Positions 18,155-26,102 of a DNA stretch of 64,000 bases are shown here, in pieces. How positions within the stretch are numbered: position 1 is the first letter of the stretch; each line of letters opens with the position of its first letter. Under the pieces are notes generated by a model. That model searched no databases and was not told the DNA's origin. It saw only the letters and a list, made by a program, of their open reading frames with translations. Location of the stretch: assembly GCF_900091415.1 (NCBI RefSeq), contig NZ_FMHU01000002.1:2542001-2606000 (forward strand). The letters are read 5' to 3'. This DNA is from Micromonospora inyonensis (GTDB taxonomy: Bacteria; Actinomycetota; Actinomycetes; Mycobacteriales; Micromonosporaceae). A program made the translations under genes and the position numbers.

Positions 18155-18886
18155 TCAGTCCCACGGGCCGAATCCGCTGGTGACGCCCCGGTACTGCCCG
18201 GTCGGGCGGTCCCAGTGCAGGACAGCCGTGCATGGCTCGGTGTCGACGCGACGCGCCGACACCACAACGGTTTTTGCCTGCTGCGGGGCCACCCGCGGCG
18301 TGTCGAGTCGACCTGTGGTGGCGTGGACCTCACCCGACCGCCACAACTGCCCGTCAATGCTCATCTGCCACCTCAGGACGGCGTTGGCGCAGTCGTTCGA
18401 CGGCAGGAGCGTGAACTCACCGCCCATACCCTGGAACTGGATCACCCGTTGCCGGTTCGGGAACCTGAAGGTGGTGTCGACCCGCTCACCAGGGCCGACT
18501 GGCCACTGGTAACCGGCGACGTACTCGATGCAGCTCGGGCTGCCACCGGCACCGCCGCAGCTCACGTCCATGATGGTCTCGGGCCGGTCCCCGGAACGGT
18601 AGTTGGGAGCCCACTCTCCGGTGGAGAGCACGAACAGCCCCAGGAAGGCCAAACCGACCGACGCCACGCAGAGGCGGACCCGCTGCTGGTTGTAGTTCGT
18701 CAGCCAGTCGCGGCCGTCCTGGCCGTTGTCCTCGTTGGCCCGCTTGAAGATCACCGGGGCGTAGTAGTTCAGGTACGCCTGTCGCTGCGCCGTCGTGAGG
18801 AGTGGCACGGTGGCGTAGGCCGGCCGGTTTCCGGTGATCGGCAGGGTCGCGAGGGCGATCGCCACGAGCAGCAGCGCTCGGGCCAT
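18155..18886 (-). CDS. Secreted or membrane-anchored protein of unknown function
   Basis: This 243-residue protein has an N-terminal signal peptide (hydrophobic core about residues 3-18, AYA site near 25). A second hydrophobic segment, VRLCVASVGLAFLGLFVL, lies near residue 75. The rest is polar, with paired cysteines (SCGGAGGSPSC) that could form a disulfide. I do not recognise the family. The start is the ATG at 18886; the frame is open upstream without a better signal. It is the last chromosomal-type gene before the tRNA fragment. Confidence 0.6.
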   Translation of the reverse strand: MARALLLVAIALATLPITGNRPAYATVPLLTTAQRQAYLNYYAPVIFKRANEDNGQDGRDWLTNYNQQRVRLCVASVGLAFLGLFVLSTGEWAPNYRSGDRPETIMDVSCGGAGGSPSCIEYVAGYQWPVGPGERVDTTFRFPNRQRVIQFQGMGGEFTLLPSNDCANAVLRWQMSIDGQLWRSGEVHATTGRLDTPRVAPQQAKTVVVSARRVDTEPCTAVLHWDRPTGQYRGVTSGFGPWD

Positions 18887-19115
18887 CGTCCGCCACGACG
18901 CCCGAGGGGATCGATCAGGACGGAGGCATCCTGCGGGCGCTTCTCCCGTTCAGGACGGCAATGATGCGAGGGCGGTCTCGCTTCCAGGGCCGACGGCACA
19001 TACGTTCTACACGTGACCAACGCCAGAGCAACACCGGGCGGCGCACTTGACCGGCGTGGTCCCCAGAACGCCGAAAAGGGCCGACCCGATATCCGGATCA
19101 GTCCTCTGACCTGCG

Positions 19116-19153
19116 TCGGGACGGCCGGATTCGAACCGACGACCCCTCGACCC
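19116..19153 (-). other. 3' fragment of a proline-type tRNA gene; candidate attachment-site end (attR-like)
   Basis: On the minus strand this 38-base segment reads as the end of a tRNA. It has the 3' half of the anticodon arm (GGGTCGAGGGG), a T-arm with a TTCGAAT loop closed by a 5-bp stem, the acceptor strand CGTCCCG and discriminator A. The acceptor and T-arm sequence match actinobacterial tRNA-Pro (5' end CGGGACG). The expected 5' half is absent upstream (19154-19200), so this is a fragment. A break within the anticodon loop with a retained 3' end is exactly what tyrosine-recombinase elements leave at one end, as pSAM2 does in tRNA-Pro. The element would lie on the higher-coordinate side, where the catabolic region starts. 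Confidence 0.65.
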
Positions 19154-19275
19154 GGGCCCGCAGGCCGTGGAGCGGTGGCTCAGGACAGCGGCGCTGTACG
19201 CGTACACCTTCAGCAGGTTGGGCACTCCTGGAAGGTGCCGGATGATCGGTATGGCCGGTGGTTGACCCTCACAGC

Positions 19276-20082
19276 TCACGTGGACGGTGTTGTTGAAGCG
19301 GCCTTCCGGACCGCCTCCGCGTACGAGCGACAACCGAGAGCCGTGGATACGTCTGTAGCCGCCTGGATCACGAGTGTCCGCGTACGCTCGGACATCTCGT
19401 CGACGACCGACGGGACGGGGCCAGCGACCGAGATCGCGGCTCTGAACTCGTGTTTCTGATCGAAAATGGGCGCTCCGACGGCGGCGATCCCCGGCACGAC
19501 GTCATCGACTGAGACGCAGTACCCGTTACCCCGGATCTTCGCGAGCTCGTCTCGCAGAGCGTCGGCGGCAGGAGTCGACGGCGTGAAGACGTCGAGCGAC
19601 GGCTGCCCGAGGAATTCCTGCTGAACCTGCGGGTCCGCGTAGGCGAGGAGGACGCGCGCGCCTGAGCCACCGTGAAGCGGAACCGATCCCCCTCGGGGCA
19701 GGATCATCACCTGGATCTGTTGTCCGTCGAGTCGCTCGAGGCACACGGCTCGCAGCCCCCGTCGCACCGTGAGAAAGACCGTCTGTCCGGTCTCGCGATT
19801 CAGGCGTTCCATCGCGGGCCCGGCAGTGGACTGCAGGTCCGCGAAGCGAGCCGCGACGATTGTGCCGAGCTCGAAGAGGCGTCCACCGAGATGGAACGAG
19901 CTTCCATCTGCGGTCGGCTCGAGATAGCCGTATTGCGCGAGGTTGCGGATCAGGCGGTAGACCGTTCCGCGTGGTTCGTCGATCGCCGCAGAGATCTCCG
20001 CCGGCGTGGCCTGCCCTGTCTCGGCGAGATGATCCAGGACCGCCACCGCCTTGTCGAGCACTTTGATGGAAGTCATTGGCAT
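19276..20082 (-). CDS. IclR-family transcriptional regulator of catabolic module A
   Basis: This 268-residue protein has an N-terminal winged helix (about residues 8-60, ATPAEISAAIDEPRGTVYRL). The IclR effector domain follows, with the conserved GGRLFELG linker, the GGSGARVLLAYADP segment and a C-terminal AAISVAGPVP strand. The start is the ATG at 20082; an alternative ATG lies two codons downstream. It is divergent from the ABC-amidohydrolase operon. A 25-bp inverted repeat upstream of its own start (20112-20136) matches one upstream of that operon (20377-20401), so it most likely regulates both. The effector is probably the substrate or a pathway intermediate. Confidence 0.9.
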   Translation of the reverse strand: MPMTSIKVLDKAVAVLDHLAETGQATPAEISAAIDEPRGTVYRLIRNLAQYGYLEPTADGSSFHLGGRLFELGTIVAARFADLQSTAGPAMERLNRETGQTVFLTVRRGLRAVCLERLDGQQIQVMILPRGGSVPLHGGSGARVLLAYADPQVQQEFLGQPSLDVFTPSTPAADALRDELAKIRGNGYCVSVDDVVPGIAAVGAPIFDQKHEFRAAISVAGPVPSVVDEMSERTRTLVIQAATDVSTALGCRSYAEAVRKAASTTPST

Positions 20083-20111
20083 TCGTCTCCAGGGCCCGAG
20101 TACTGTTGGCG

Positions 20112-20136
20112 CGATGTAGACAGGGTGCCCACATCG
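20112..20136. promoter_or_regulatory. Putative IclR operator, copy 1
   Basis: The arms CGATGTAGACA and TGCCCACATCG form an imperfect 11-bp inverted repeat around GGG (9 of 11 positions pair). It lies 30 bp upstream of the iclR start and differs from the second copy at 20377 in two bases. Two near-identical palindromes in one divergent region argue strongly for a regulator site. Confidence 0.75.
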
Positions 20137-20333
20137 TAGCACGCACCTCCGATTCACTGAAGGTGCCGGGACGTCAACCACCTTCCCGACCCGGCTCGGA
20201 TCGGTACGCACCGATGGCATCCCGGGCCGCGACGGAGCCTCCCGTTGTGCGGGGCGACTGGAGGGCCCCGGAGCCGGGCGGATGAGGTGCCCCTTGGCGA
20301 CCACCCGGCCTGGTCAAGCCCTTGATCGAGTTG

Positions 20334-20362
20334 TTGACACCCGTCCGGCACGGCCTTAGGGT
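20334..20362 (+). promoter_or_regulatory. Candidate promoter of the module A operon
   Basis: TTGACA (20334-20339) and TAGGGT (20357-20362) are separated by 17 bases. The second operator begins 14 bp further on, near or just after the expected transcription start, so bound IclR protein could block initiation or elongation. Confidence 0.5.
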
Positions 20363-20376
20363 CGCTGTCGTCGCCA

Positions 20377-20401
20377 CGATGTAGACAAGGTGTCCACATC
20401 G
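20377..20401. promoter_or_regulatory. Putative IclR operator, copy 2
   Basis: The arms CGATGTAGACA and TGTCCACATCG form a near-perfect inverted repeat (10 of 11 positions pair). It ends 43 bp upstream of the substrate-binding protein gene and shares 23 of 25 bases with copy 1. Confidence 0.75.
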
Positions 20402-20444
20402 TGACACGGGTCAGAACTCTCCGAGCCGAGCGAAGGTGGCCAGG

Positions 20445-21566
20445 ATGCCATTCACGCACAGAAGACGAGCCTTGTTCGTTGCTTTTCTCAGCCCTCTGCT
20501 GACCGTGTCGATTGCTGGCTGCATCGCTCCTCCCAATGGCTCCCGCGGGGCCGACGGAGCGAAGGGACTCAAACAGATCTCGGTCGGTGTGCCCACGATC
20601 ATGGGGCCGAACAACAGCCCGATCGCTGTCGCGCAGGGCCTGGGTTACTTCGCCGACGAGGGCCTCGACGTCAAGTTCGTCACGACCGGCGGTAGTGCGG
20701 AGAGCGTGCAGAGCACCCTGACCGGCCAAATCGACATCGGCAGTTCCACGTCGGAGCCGATCTACCAGTTGGCCGAGCGCGGCAAGTCCGGCGAGGAACT
20801 GGTGATGGTCTACAACTATCTCCGGGCTCCCACCGGAAGCATCGCCGTTCCCGCCGACTCACCGATCCGGGACCTCGGTGACTTCGCCGGCACCACGATC
20901 GGCGCCGACAGTCTGGGCAGTGGCAACGTGCTGCTCGCCGAGGGAATCCTCCAGCTCGGCGGGGTCGACGCCGACGACGTCGGCTTCGTGGCCACCGGAA
21001 CCGGCGCGCCGGCACTACAGGCTCTGAAGTCGGGGAAGGTCGACGCCCTCTCGCTGTGGGACACCGAGTACGCCGCGATGGAGAAATCCGGCATGAAACT
21101 GCGGTTCTTCAGCCACGACAAGATCGACCCGCTGTTCTCCACGACCTTCTTCGTGACACCGGACTTCCTGAAGAACGAGTCCAAGACCCTGGCGAGCTTC
21201 GGCCGGGCCATGGCCAAGGCGACGGTCTTCGCGTCGGAGAATCCGGCCGCCGCCCTTCAGGTGATGTACTCGGAGTATCCCGAGACACGGGTGGCGGGCA
21301 AGTCACTCGAGGACCAGCTCGACACCGATCTGACGGCATTCCGCGCACGACTCGAGCGGCTGACCGCCGGTGATCCGGCGGCCAACTCGAGCTGGGGGAA
21401 GTACCCCGACGGGGCGGTTCAGGCATGGCTGGACTTTGCCCTGACTGCCGGCATCGTGAAGAAGAAACTCGATCCCACGCCGCTCCACGCGAACGATCTC
21501 GTGCCGGAGTACAACGACTTCGACGCGCAGGCTGTGGTGAAAGAGGCACAGACGTGGAAGCCGTGA
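20445..21566 (+). CDS. ABC importer substrate-binding lipoprotein, NMT1/TauT (SsuA-like) family
   Basis: This 373-residue protein has a lipoprotein signal: HRRR start, hydrophobic core and lipobox SIAGC with the lipidated C26. The mature part starts with the family pattern of a beta strand and NSPIAVAQGLGYFADEGLDVKFV (near residues 50-72), as in binding proteins for sulfonates, nitrate, thiamine precursors and related small organic molecules. The ligand is unknown. The start is the ATG at 20445, preceded by AAGGTGG; a GTG at 20436 is possible. It is the first gene of module A and is followed 25 bp later by the amidohydrolase gene. Its ATPase and permease are encoded further along. Confidence 0.9.
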   Translation: MPFTHRRRALFVAFLSPLLTVSIAGCIAPPNGSRGADGAKGLKQISVGVPTIMGPNNSPIAVAQGLGYFADEGLDVKFVTTGGSAESVQSTLTGQIDIGSSTSEPIYQLAERGKSGEELVMVYNYLRAPTGSIAVPADSPIRDLGDFAGTTIGADSLGSGNVLLAEGILQLGGVDADDVGFVATGTGAPALQALKSGKVDALSLWDTEYAAMEKSGMKLRFFSHDKIDPLFSTTFFVTPDFLKNESKTLASFGRAMAKATVFASENPAAALQVMYSEYPETRVAGKSLEDQLDTDLTAFRARLERLTAGDPAANSSWGKYPDGAVQAWLDFALTAGIVKKKLDPTPLHANDLVPEYNDFDAQAVVKEAQTWKP

Positions 21567-21591
21567 GCCGGACCCACGAAGGGACCAAGCC

Positions 21592-22920
21592 ATGACCCTC
21601 CTCGATGACCTGCAGGCAATCCCCGTCGTCGACCACCACTGCCATATCGGCATGGACACCTATCAGGATTCCCGGGGCCGCCTCCGTAACGCCGACAGTC
21701 ACGAGAAGGCGTACGCCCGCGGTTACGTCGAGAGCCGGATCGGTCCCGATGCGTACACACGCTGGCTCGACGCCGAGCGCCGCCGGGACGCGGCCGAGCT
21801 GGCGGACCTCGAAGGGACGTATGGGATTAGCGACCTGCTCCAGCGCGCCCTCCGGTATCGGGAGACCACGGTCTTCGCGGCGAGCCTCGCCGATGGACAC
21901 AGGTTCCTGGACGCCCAGGTCGGCTTCGACTACCGCTCCCCCCGCGCTCGGAGCGACGTCCGCGCGCTCTTCGACCGGACGCTCGATCTGGTCAACTGTC
22001 CCGTCGTCCTGACCGACGTACGAGCCATGCCCGGGGAACTCACCGACTCGCCGCGCTACCGGTGGGTGATGCGAATCGACGGATACCTCTACCCGTTTCC
22101 CCTCGGGCGAACCGGGCGACGCGGCGAGGAGGTCGAGTCCTTCACCGCACGGTTCCGGGCCGATCTCCAGGCGCGACTGAACGAGCTCGGGTTGGACCAT
22201 GCTCCCACGTCCTTCGCGGCCTACCTGGATTTCCTGACCTCGTCGATCAGCTACGTCGTCGCCAACGGCGCCGTCGGCTTCAAGATCGCCTCTGCGTACA
22301 CGCGGAGCCTCGCGTTCGTGCCGCGCGGCTACCGGGAGGCTGAGTCCGCGTGGAACCGCGCTGTCGCGGGTTCGTTCGAGGACCGGGCAATCTACGAGGA
22401 CTACATCGCCTTCCATGTGTTGCGTCAGATCGCGACGTGGCGGCTCCCCGTACAGATCCACGTCGGGTCGGGACACGGCGAACCCGGCATGGCCTACTCG
22501 GGGGCCCGTCCCCGGCTGCTCCAGTCCGTGTTCGATCAACCCGAGTTCTTCGGGATCCCGTTCGTGCTGATCCACGGCGGCTACCCCTACTGCAGCGAGA
22601 CCGCGATCATGGCGCACACCTACGGCAACGTCTACCTGGACTTCTCCTGGATGCCGTACCTGCACCGCACGCACCTCGTGAGTCGACTCAACGAGTGGCT
22701 CGAGTTCCTGCCCGCGAACAAGGTCATCTTCGGTACCGACACCGGGCTGCCCGAGATGCACGTGGCCGCTGTCCGCAACGGACGGTGGGCCGTTGCTCGG
22801 GCGCTCGAGCACGGCCGGTCGAACAACCTGTGGGCGGGCGATCGGGCCATGTGGCTGGCCGAACGGGTGCTCAAGGACAACGCACTCGAGATCTATTCCG
22901 AACTGGGGGTGGCAGCATGA
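21592..22920 (+). CDS. Metal-dependent amidohydrolase (Amidohydro_2-like TIM barrel)
   Basis: This 442-residue protein starts with the metal motif DHHCH (D14, H16, H18). GFKIAS lies near residue 225, QIHVGSGHGE near 290 and LIHGGYPY near 325, and GTDTGLPE near 385 supplies the late aspartate. Together these form an amidohydrolase-superfamily active site of the Amidohydro_2 type. Such enzymes hydrolyse C-N or C-C bonds or decarboxylate; the reaction here is unknown. Placement inside the transport operon (25 bp after the binding protein, 4-bp ATGA overlap with the ATPase gene) suggests it acts first on the imported compound. Confidence 0.85.
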   Translation: MTLLDDLQAIPVVDHHCHIGMDTYQDSRGRLRNADSHEKAYARGYVESRIGPDAYTRWLDAERRRDAAELADLEGTYGISDLLQRALRYRETTVFAASLADGHRFLDAQVGFDYRSPRARSDVRALFDRTLDLVNCPVVLTDVRAMPGELTDSPRYRWVMRIDGYLYPFPLGRTGRRGEEVESFTARFRADLQARLNELGLDHAPTSFAAYLDFLTSSISYVVANGAVGFKIASAYTRSLAFVPRGYREAESAWNRAVAGSFEDRAIYEDYIAFHVLRQIATWRLPVQIHVGSGHGEPGMAYSGARPRLLQSVFDQPEFFGIPFVLIHGGYPYCSETAIMAHTYGNVYLDFSWMPYLHRTHLVSRLNEWLEFLPANKVIFGTDTGLPEMHVAAVRNGRWAVARALEHGRSNNLWAGDRAMWLAERVLKDNALEIYSELGVAA

Positions 22921-23735
22921 GCACGACGGCACAGCAGTTGCCGACGAACGGGGAAGGCGCGCACACCCGGCCGCTCATCTCCATCCGCGACCTGAGCAAA
23001 CGGTACGAGACGAAGAAGGGCGCCACGGTGGCGCTCGACGGGATTGACCTGGACATCGCCGAGGGCGAGTTCGTGTCGGTCGTCGGACCGAGCGGATGCG
23101 GCAAGACCACGCTGCTGAAGATTCTTGCCGGCCTGGAGGAGCGCACCGCTGGTGATGCCCTGTTGGGGGGAGCATCCATCGCCGGCCCGCGCAACGACAT
23201 CGGCATCGCGTTCCAGGGATCGGTGATGCTGCCCTGGCGCAGGATCATCGAGAACGTGCTGCTTCCCGTCGAGCTCAACGAGAAGCCGACGCCGGCACAC
23301 CGGGAGCGGGCCCACGCGTTGCTCGCGCTCGTGGGGCTGGGCGAATTCGCGGACTCCTACCCCAACGAACTCTCCGGGGGAATGCAGCAGCGCGCCGCGA
23401 TCTGCCGGGCCCTGGTGCACGACCCGTCCCTGCTGTTGCTGGACGAGCCGTTCGGAGCTCTGGACGCTCTCACCAGGGAGCAGTTGAACGTCCAGCTCAA
23501 CTCGGTGTGGGAGCAGAGCGGGAAGACCGCCCTGCTGATCACCCACAGCATCTCGGAGGCGGTGTACCTGTCACAGCGGGTGGTGGTCATGAGCCCACGC
23601 CCCGGACGCATCGTGGACGTCATCGAGGTGCCATTCGGCCGCAAGCGAGGAGCGGAGATCCTCACCGACCCGAAGTTCGGCGAGGTCGCAGACAAGATCA
23701 GGCAGCACTTCAACGGGGAGCGAAAGAATGGCTAG
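22917..23735 (+). CDS. ABC importer ATPase, SsuB/TauB type
   Basis: This 272-residue nucleotide-binding subunit has Walker A GPSGCGKTT (57-65), Q-loop FQGSVMLPW, signature LSGGMQQR, Walker B LLLLDEPFGALDA and the switch histidine in ITHSISEA. The order and the SxxLPW motif after the Q are typical of nitrate/sulfonate/taurine-type importers. It overlaps the amidohydrolase gene by four bases and the permease gene by eight, which implies coupled translation. It powers uptake with the binding protein encoded at 20445 and the permease encoded at 23728. Confidence 0.95.
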   Translation: MSTTAQQLPTNGEGAHTRPLISIRDLSKRYETKKGATVALDGIDLDIAEGEFVSVVGPSGCGKTTLLKILAGLEERTAGDALLGGASIAGPRNDIGIAFQGSVMLPWRRIIENVLLPVELNEKPTPAHRERAHALLALVGLGEFADSYPNELSGGMQQRAAICRALVHDPSLLLLDEPFGALDALTREQLNVQLNSVWEQSGKTALLITHSISEAVYLSQRVVVMSPRPGRIVDVIEVPFGRKRGAEILTDPKFGEVADKIRQHFNGERKNG

Positions 23736-24567
23736 CACCGCTACGACACGCGTGGTGACACCGTCCCGCGCCCATCGACCCGCCAAGAAGCGTGGGGTCG
23801 CGTCTTGGCGGCCCCTTCCGCCGCTCGCCTTCCTGGTGGTGCTCCTGGTGGCCTGGGAGTACGTGCCCAGGGCATTCGGCATCCCGTCGTTCGTCTTTCC
23901 GCCGCTCAGTGAAGTCCTCCAGGCGTTGCTCGATCCCGCCGCGACGAGGAGCTTCCTCTACAACACCCAGGTGACGCTCATCGAGGCGTTCAGCGGGCTG
24001 GCGATCGGAACCGTGCTCGGCTTGGTGCTCGGGGTCGTACTGGTCGAGGTCGACATCCTGCACCGCATGATCTACCCGTACATCGTCGCCATCCAGTCGA
24101 TCCCGAAGGTCGCCATCGCGCCCCTGTTCGTCATCTGGTTCGGGTTCGGACTGACCTCGAAGATCGTCGTGGTCGCGCTGCTCGCGTTCTTCCCGGTGCT
24201 CCTCGGCACGATGTCGGGGATCAGAAGTGTCAGCGCCGAGCACATCGCGCTGTTCAAGGTGCACCGGGCCACCCGGGGACAGATCAGGCGCAAGCTGCTG
24301 CTTCCCAGCGCCCTGCCCAGCATCTTCACGGGCTTCGAGATGGCCGTGGTCTTCTCCACCCTCGGCGCGATCGTCGGGGAGTTCGTCGGCGCCCAGGCGG
24401 GCCTCGGCGTGCTCATCCTCCAGGCCCAGTACCGGATGAACACCGGGGCCGTCTTCGCCTGCCTGCTGATCCTGTGCGCAGTCGGCATCACGCTGAACGT
24501 GATCGTCCGACTCGTGCGTCGCCGCATCCTCTACTGGGTCCCCGGCGAGAAGTCCCTCAAGGTCTGA
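23728..24567 (+). CDS. ABC importer permease, SsuC/TauC type
   Basis: This 279-residue protein has about six transmembrane segments. The BPD_transp_1 coupling region with the EAA-like loop is in HRATRGQIRRKLLLPSALP (about residues 188-206), which contacts the ATPase. The N-terminal 25 residues are basic and cytoplasmic. It completes the module A importer with the two preceding genes. Confidence 0.95.
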   Translation: MASTATTRVVTPSRAHRPAKKRGVASWRPLPPLAFLVVLLVAWEYVPRAFGIPSFVFPPLSEVLQALLDPAATRSFLYNTQVTLIEAFSGLAIGTVLGLVLGVVLVEVDILHRMIYPYIVAIQSIPKVAIAPLFVIWFGFGLTSKIVVVALLAFFPVLLGTMSGIRSVSAEHIALFKVHRATRGQIRRKLLLPSALPSIFTGFEMAVVFSTLGAIVGEFVGAQAGLGVLILQAQYRMNTGAVFACLLILCAVGITLNVIVRLVRRRILYWVPGEKSLKV

Positions 24568-24739
24568 GCACCGGAACCCTTACACGGAAAGGCTGAAGCC
24601 GATTACTGTCAAAGCGCCTCGAGGAGCGTCAGGGCCTCGACGGTCGGCGCCTGTTGCCGCGGCCGGATGCGTCAAACCCGGTTCAGGGGAGAGCCACCAG
24701 GGGATCGTCGAGTCGGCGCGGAGGCTGCGCGCGGGATCC

Positions 24740-26014
24740 GTGACAGTGACCGAACTCGTGGAGACCTCGCTCAACCGTTGCGCGCAAATCGAGCGGCACG
24801 TCCAGGCGTTCGCCCACATCGACGCGGCGCAGGCCAGGTCGCGAGCAGCCGAACTCGACGCCATGCTGGACGCCGGGCACCAGCCCCGCTCACCGCTGTT
24901 CGGTATCCCCCTCGCCGTCAAGGACGTCATCGATGTGGCGGGGATGCCGACCCGAGCAGGGTCGCGTCTGTTCAGCGGCGCACCGGAAGCGGATCACGAC
25001 GCGGCGGTGGTACGTACGCTGCGTGCCGCCGGAGCGGTCCTGATCGGCAAGACGCACACCCACGAGATGGCCATGGGAACGGTCACGCCGACGACGCGTA
25101 ATCCCCACGACCTGACCCGCATCGCGGGCGGTTCCAGCGGAGGGTCCGCAGCCGCGGTCGCCGCCGGGGAAGTCCTGGGAGCACTGGGCACCGACACCGG
25201 TGGATCGATCCGGATCCCGGCAGCGCTCTGCGGCGTCGCCGGCCTGAAGCCGCTTACCCACTCGGTCGACATGGCCGGCCAGATCCCGCTGTCGCCGATA
25301 GCCGACTCGTGCGGTCCCCTGGCGGCGAACGTGCGGGACCTGTCAGTCCTCTGGTCCGCCATGTCGGGACGACCGGCGACCGCCGTCGACGTGGACCGCC
25401 TCGGCATCCTGTCCCCGGCGGACCTCGGCGACGTGGAGTCCGCGGTCGGCATCGCCTACGAGCAACTCGGCGAGAGCCTGGCGCGGCACAGCCGGGTGTC
25501 GTCGGTAACGGTCCAGGTCCCGGCCTTCGACGAGTGGTATCCCGTCCGGCTGGTCCCGCTCTTCGCTGATGCCTACCAGGCTCACCGCGCAGCCGGCTGG
25601 TATCCGGCGGGACGGGGACTGTACAGCCGTGGCCTCAGGGCCGTTCTCGACGCGGCGGCGAAGCACACCGCGGCTGACCTGCTGGCTGCGTGGAAGACCC
25701 TCACGCGCCTGACCGAGCGTCTGATGGCGGCCTTCTCGGTGTGTGACGCGCTCGTGCTGCCGACCGTCCCGACGACAGCACCGTTACGTACCGCCGTCGC
25801 CGACGACTCGCGTCCGCGCTCCGAACTCACCGGTGCCAGCCGCCAACTGACCCGCTTCTGCGCGCCCGTCAACTGGTCCCCGCTGGCCGCGGTCACGGTT
25901 CCCTTCGGAACCGACGAGCGAGGACTCCCGGTCGGGATGCAGTGCGTGGCCCTGGACGAGGAACGAGCGCTGTCCGCCGCCCGGTTGGTCGAGGGGCTGG
26001 CCGGCACGTACTGA
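24740..26014 (+). CDS. Amidase of the amidase-signature family
   Basis: This hydrolase of 424 residues (as called) has the Ser-cisSer-Lys triad of the AS family: K61 in AVKDV, the GGSSGGS motif at 130-136 and nucleophile S156 in GTDTGGSIRIP. Family members hydrolyse carboxamides, carbamoyl compounds or Glu-tRNA amides; context points to a catabolic amide. The start is uncertain. The GTG at 24740 leaves out a family-like helix, GIVESARRLRAG, that is encoded in frame just upstream. That frame stays open back to the permease gene without an ATG, GTG or TTG I could find. A rare ATT start at 24602, with AAGG before it, would be one solution. Confidence 0.85.
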   Translation: MTVTELVETSLNRCAQIERHVQAFAHIDAAQARSRAAELDAMLDAGHQPRSPLFGIPLAVKDVIDVAGMPTRAGSRLFSGAPEADHDAAVVRTLRAAGAVLIGKTHTHEMAMGTVTPTTRNPHDLTRIAGGSSGGSAAAVAAGEVLGALGTDTGGSIRIPAALCGVAGLKPLTHSVDMAGQIPLSPIADSCGPLAANVRDLSVLWSAMSGRPATAVDVDRLGILSPADLGDVESAVGIAYEQLGESLARHSRVSSVTVQVPAFDEWYPVRLVPLFADAYQAHRAAGWYPAGRGLYSRGLRAVLDAAAKHTAADLLAAWKTLTRLTERLMAAFSVCDALVLPTVPTTAPLRTAVADDSRPRSELTGASRQLTRFCAPVNWSPLAAVTVPFGTDERGLPVGMQCVALDEERALSAARLVEGLAGTY

Positions 26015-26102
26015 ACATTCGCCCCACGCTCGCCCGAGGCGGGCCGTCCGGCCAGAACGTGGGCCGGTAACTCGACCTGCCAACCGAACTGGAGGATCAA
26101 TC

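Noticed and set aside
19116..19200. A complete tRNA-Pro gene
   Set aside because: The sequence where the 5' acceptor strand and D-arm should be does not pair with the 3' half; only the 3' part is present.
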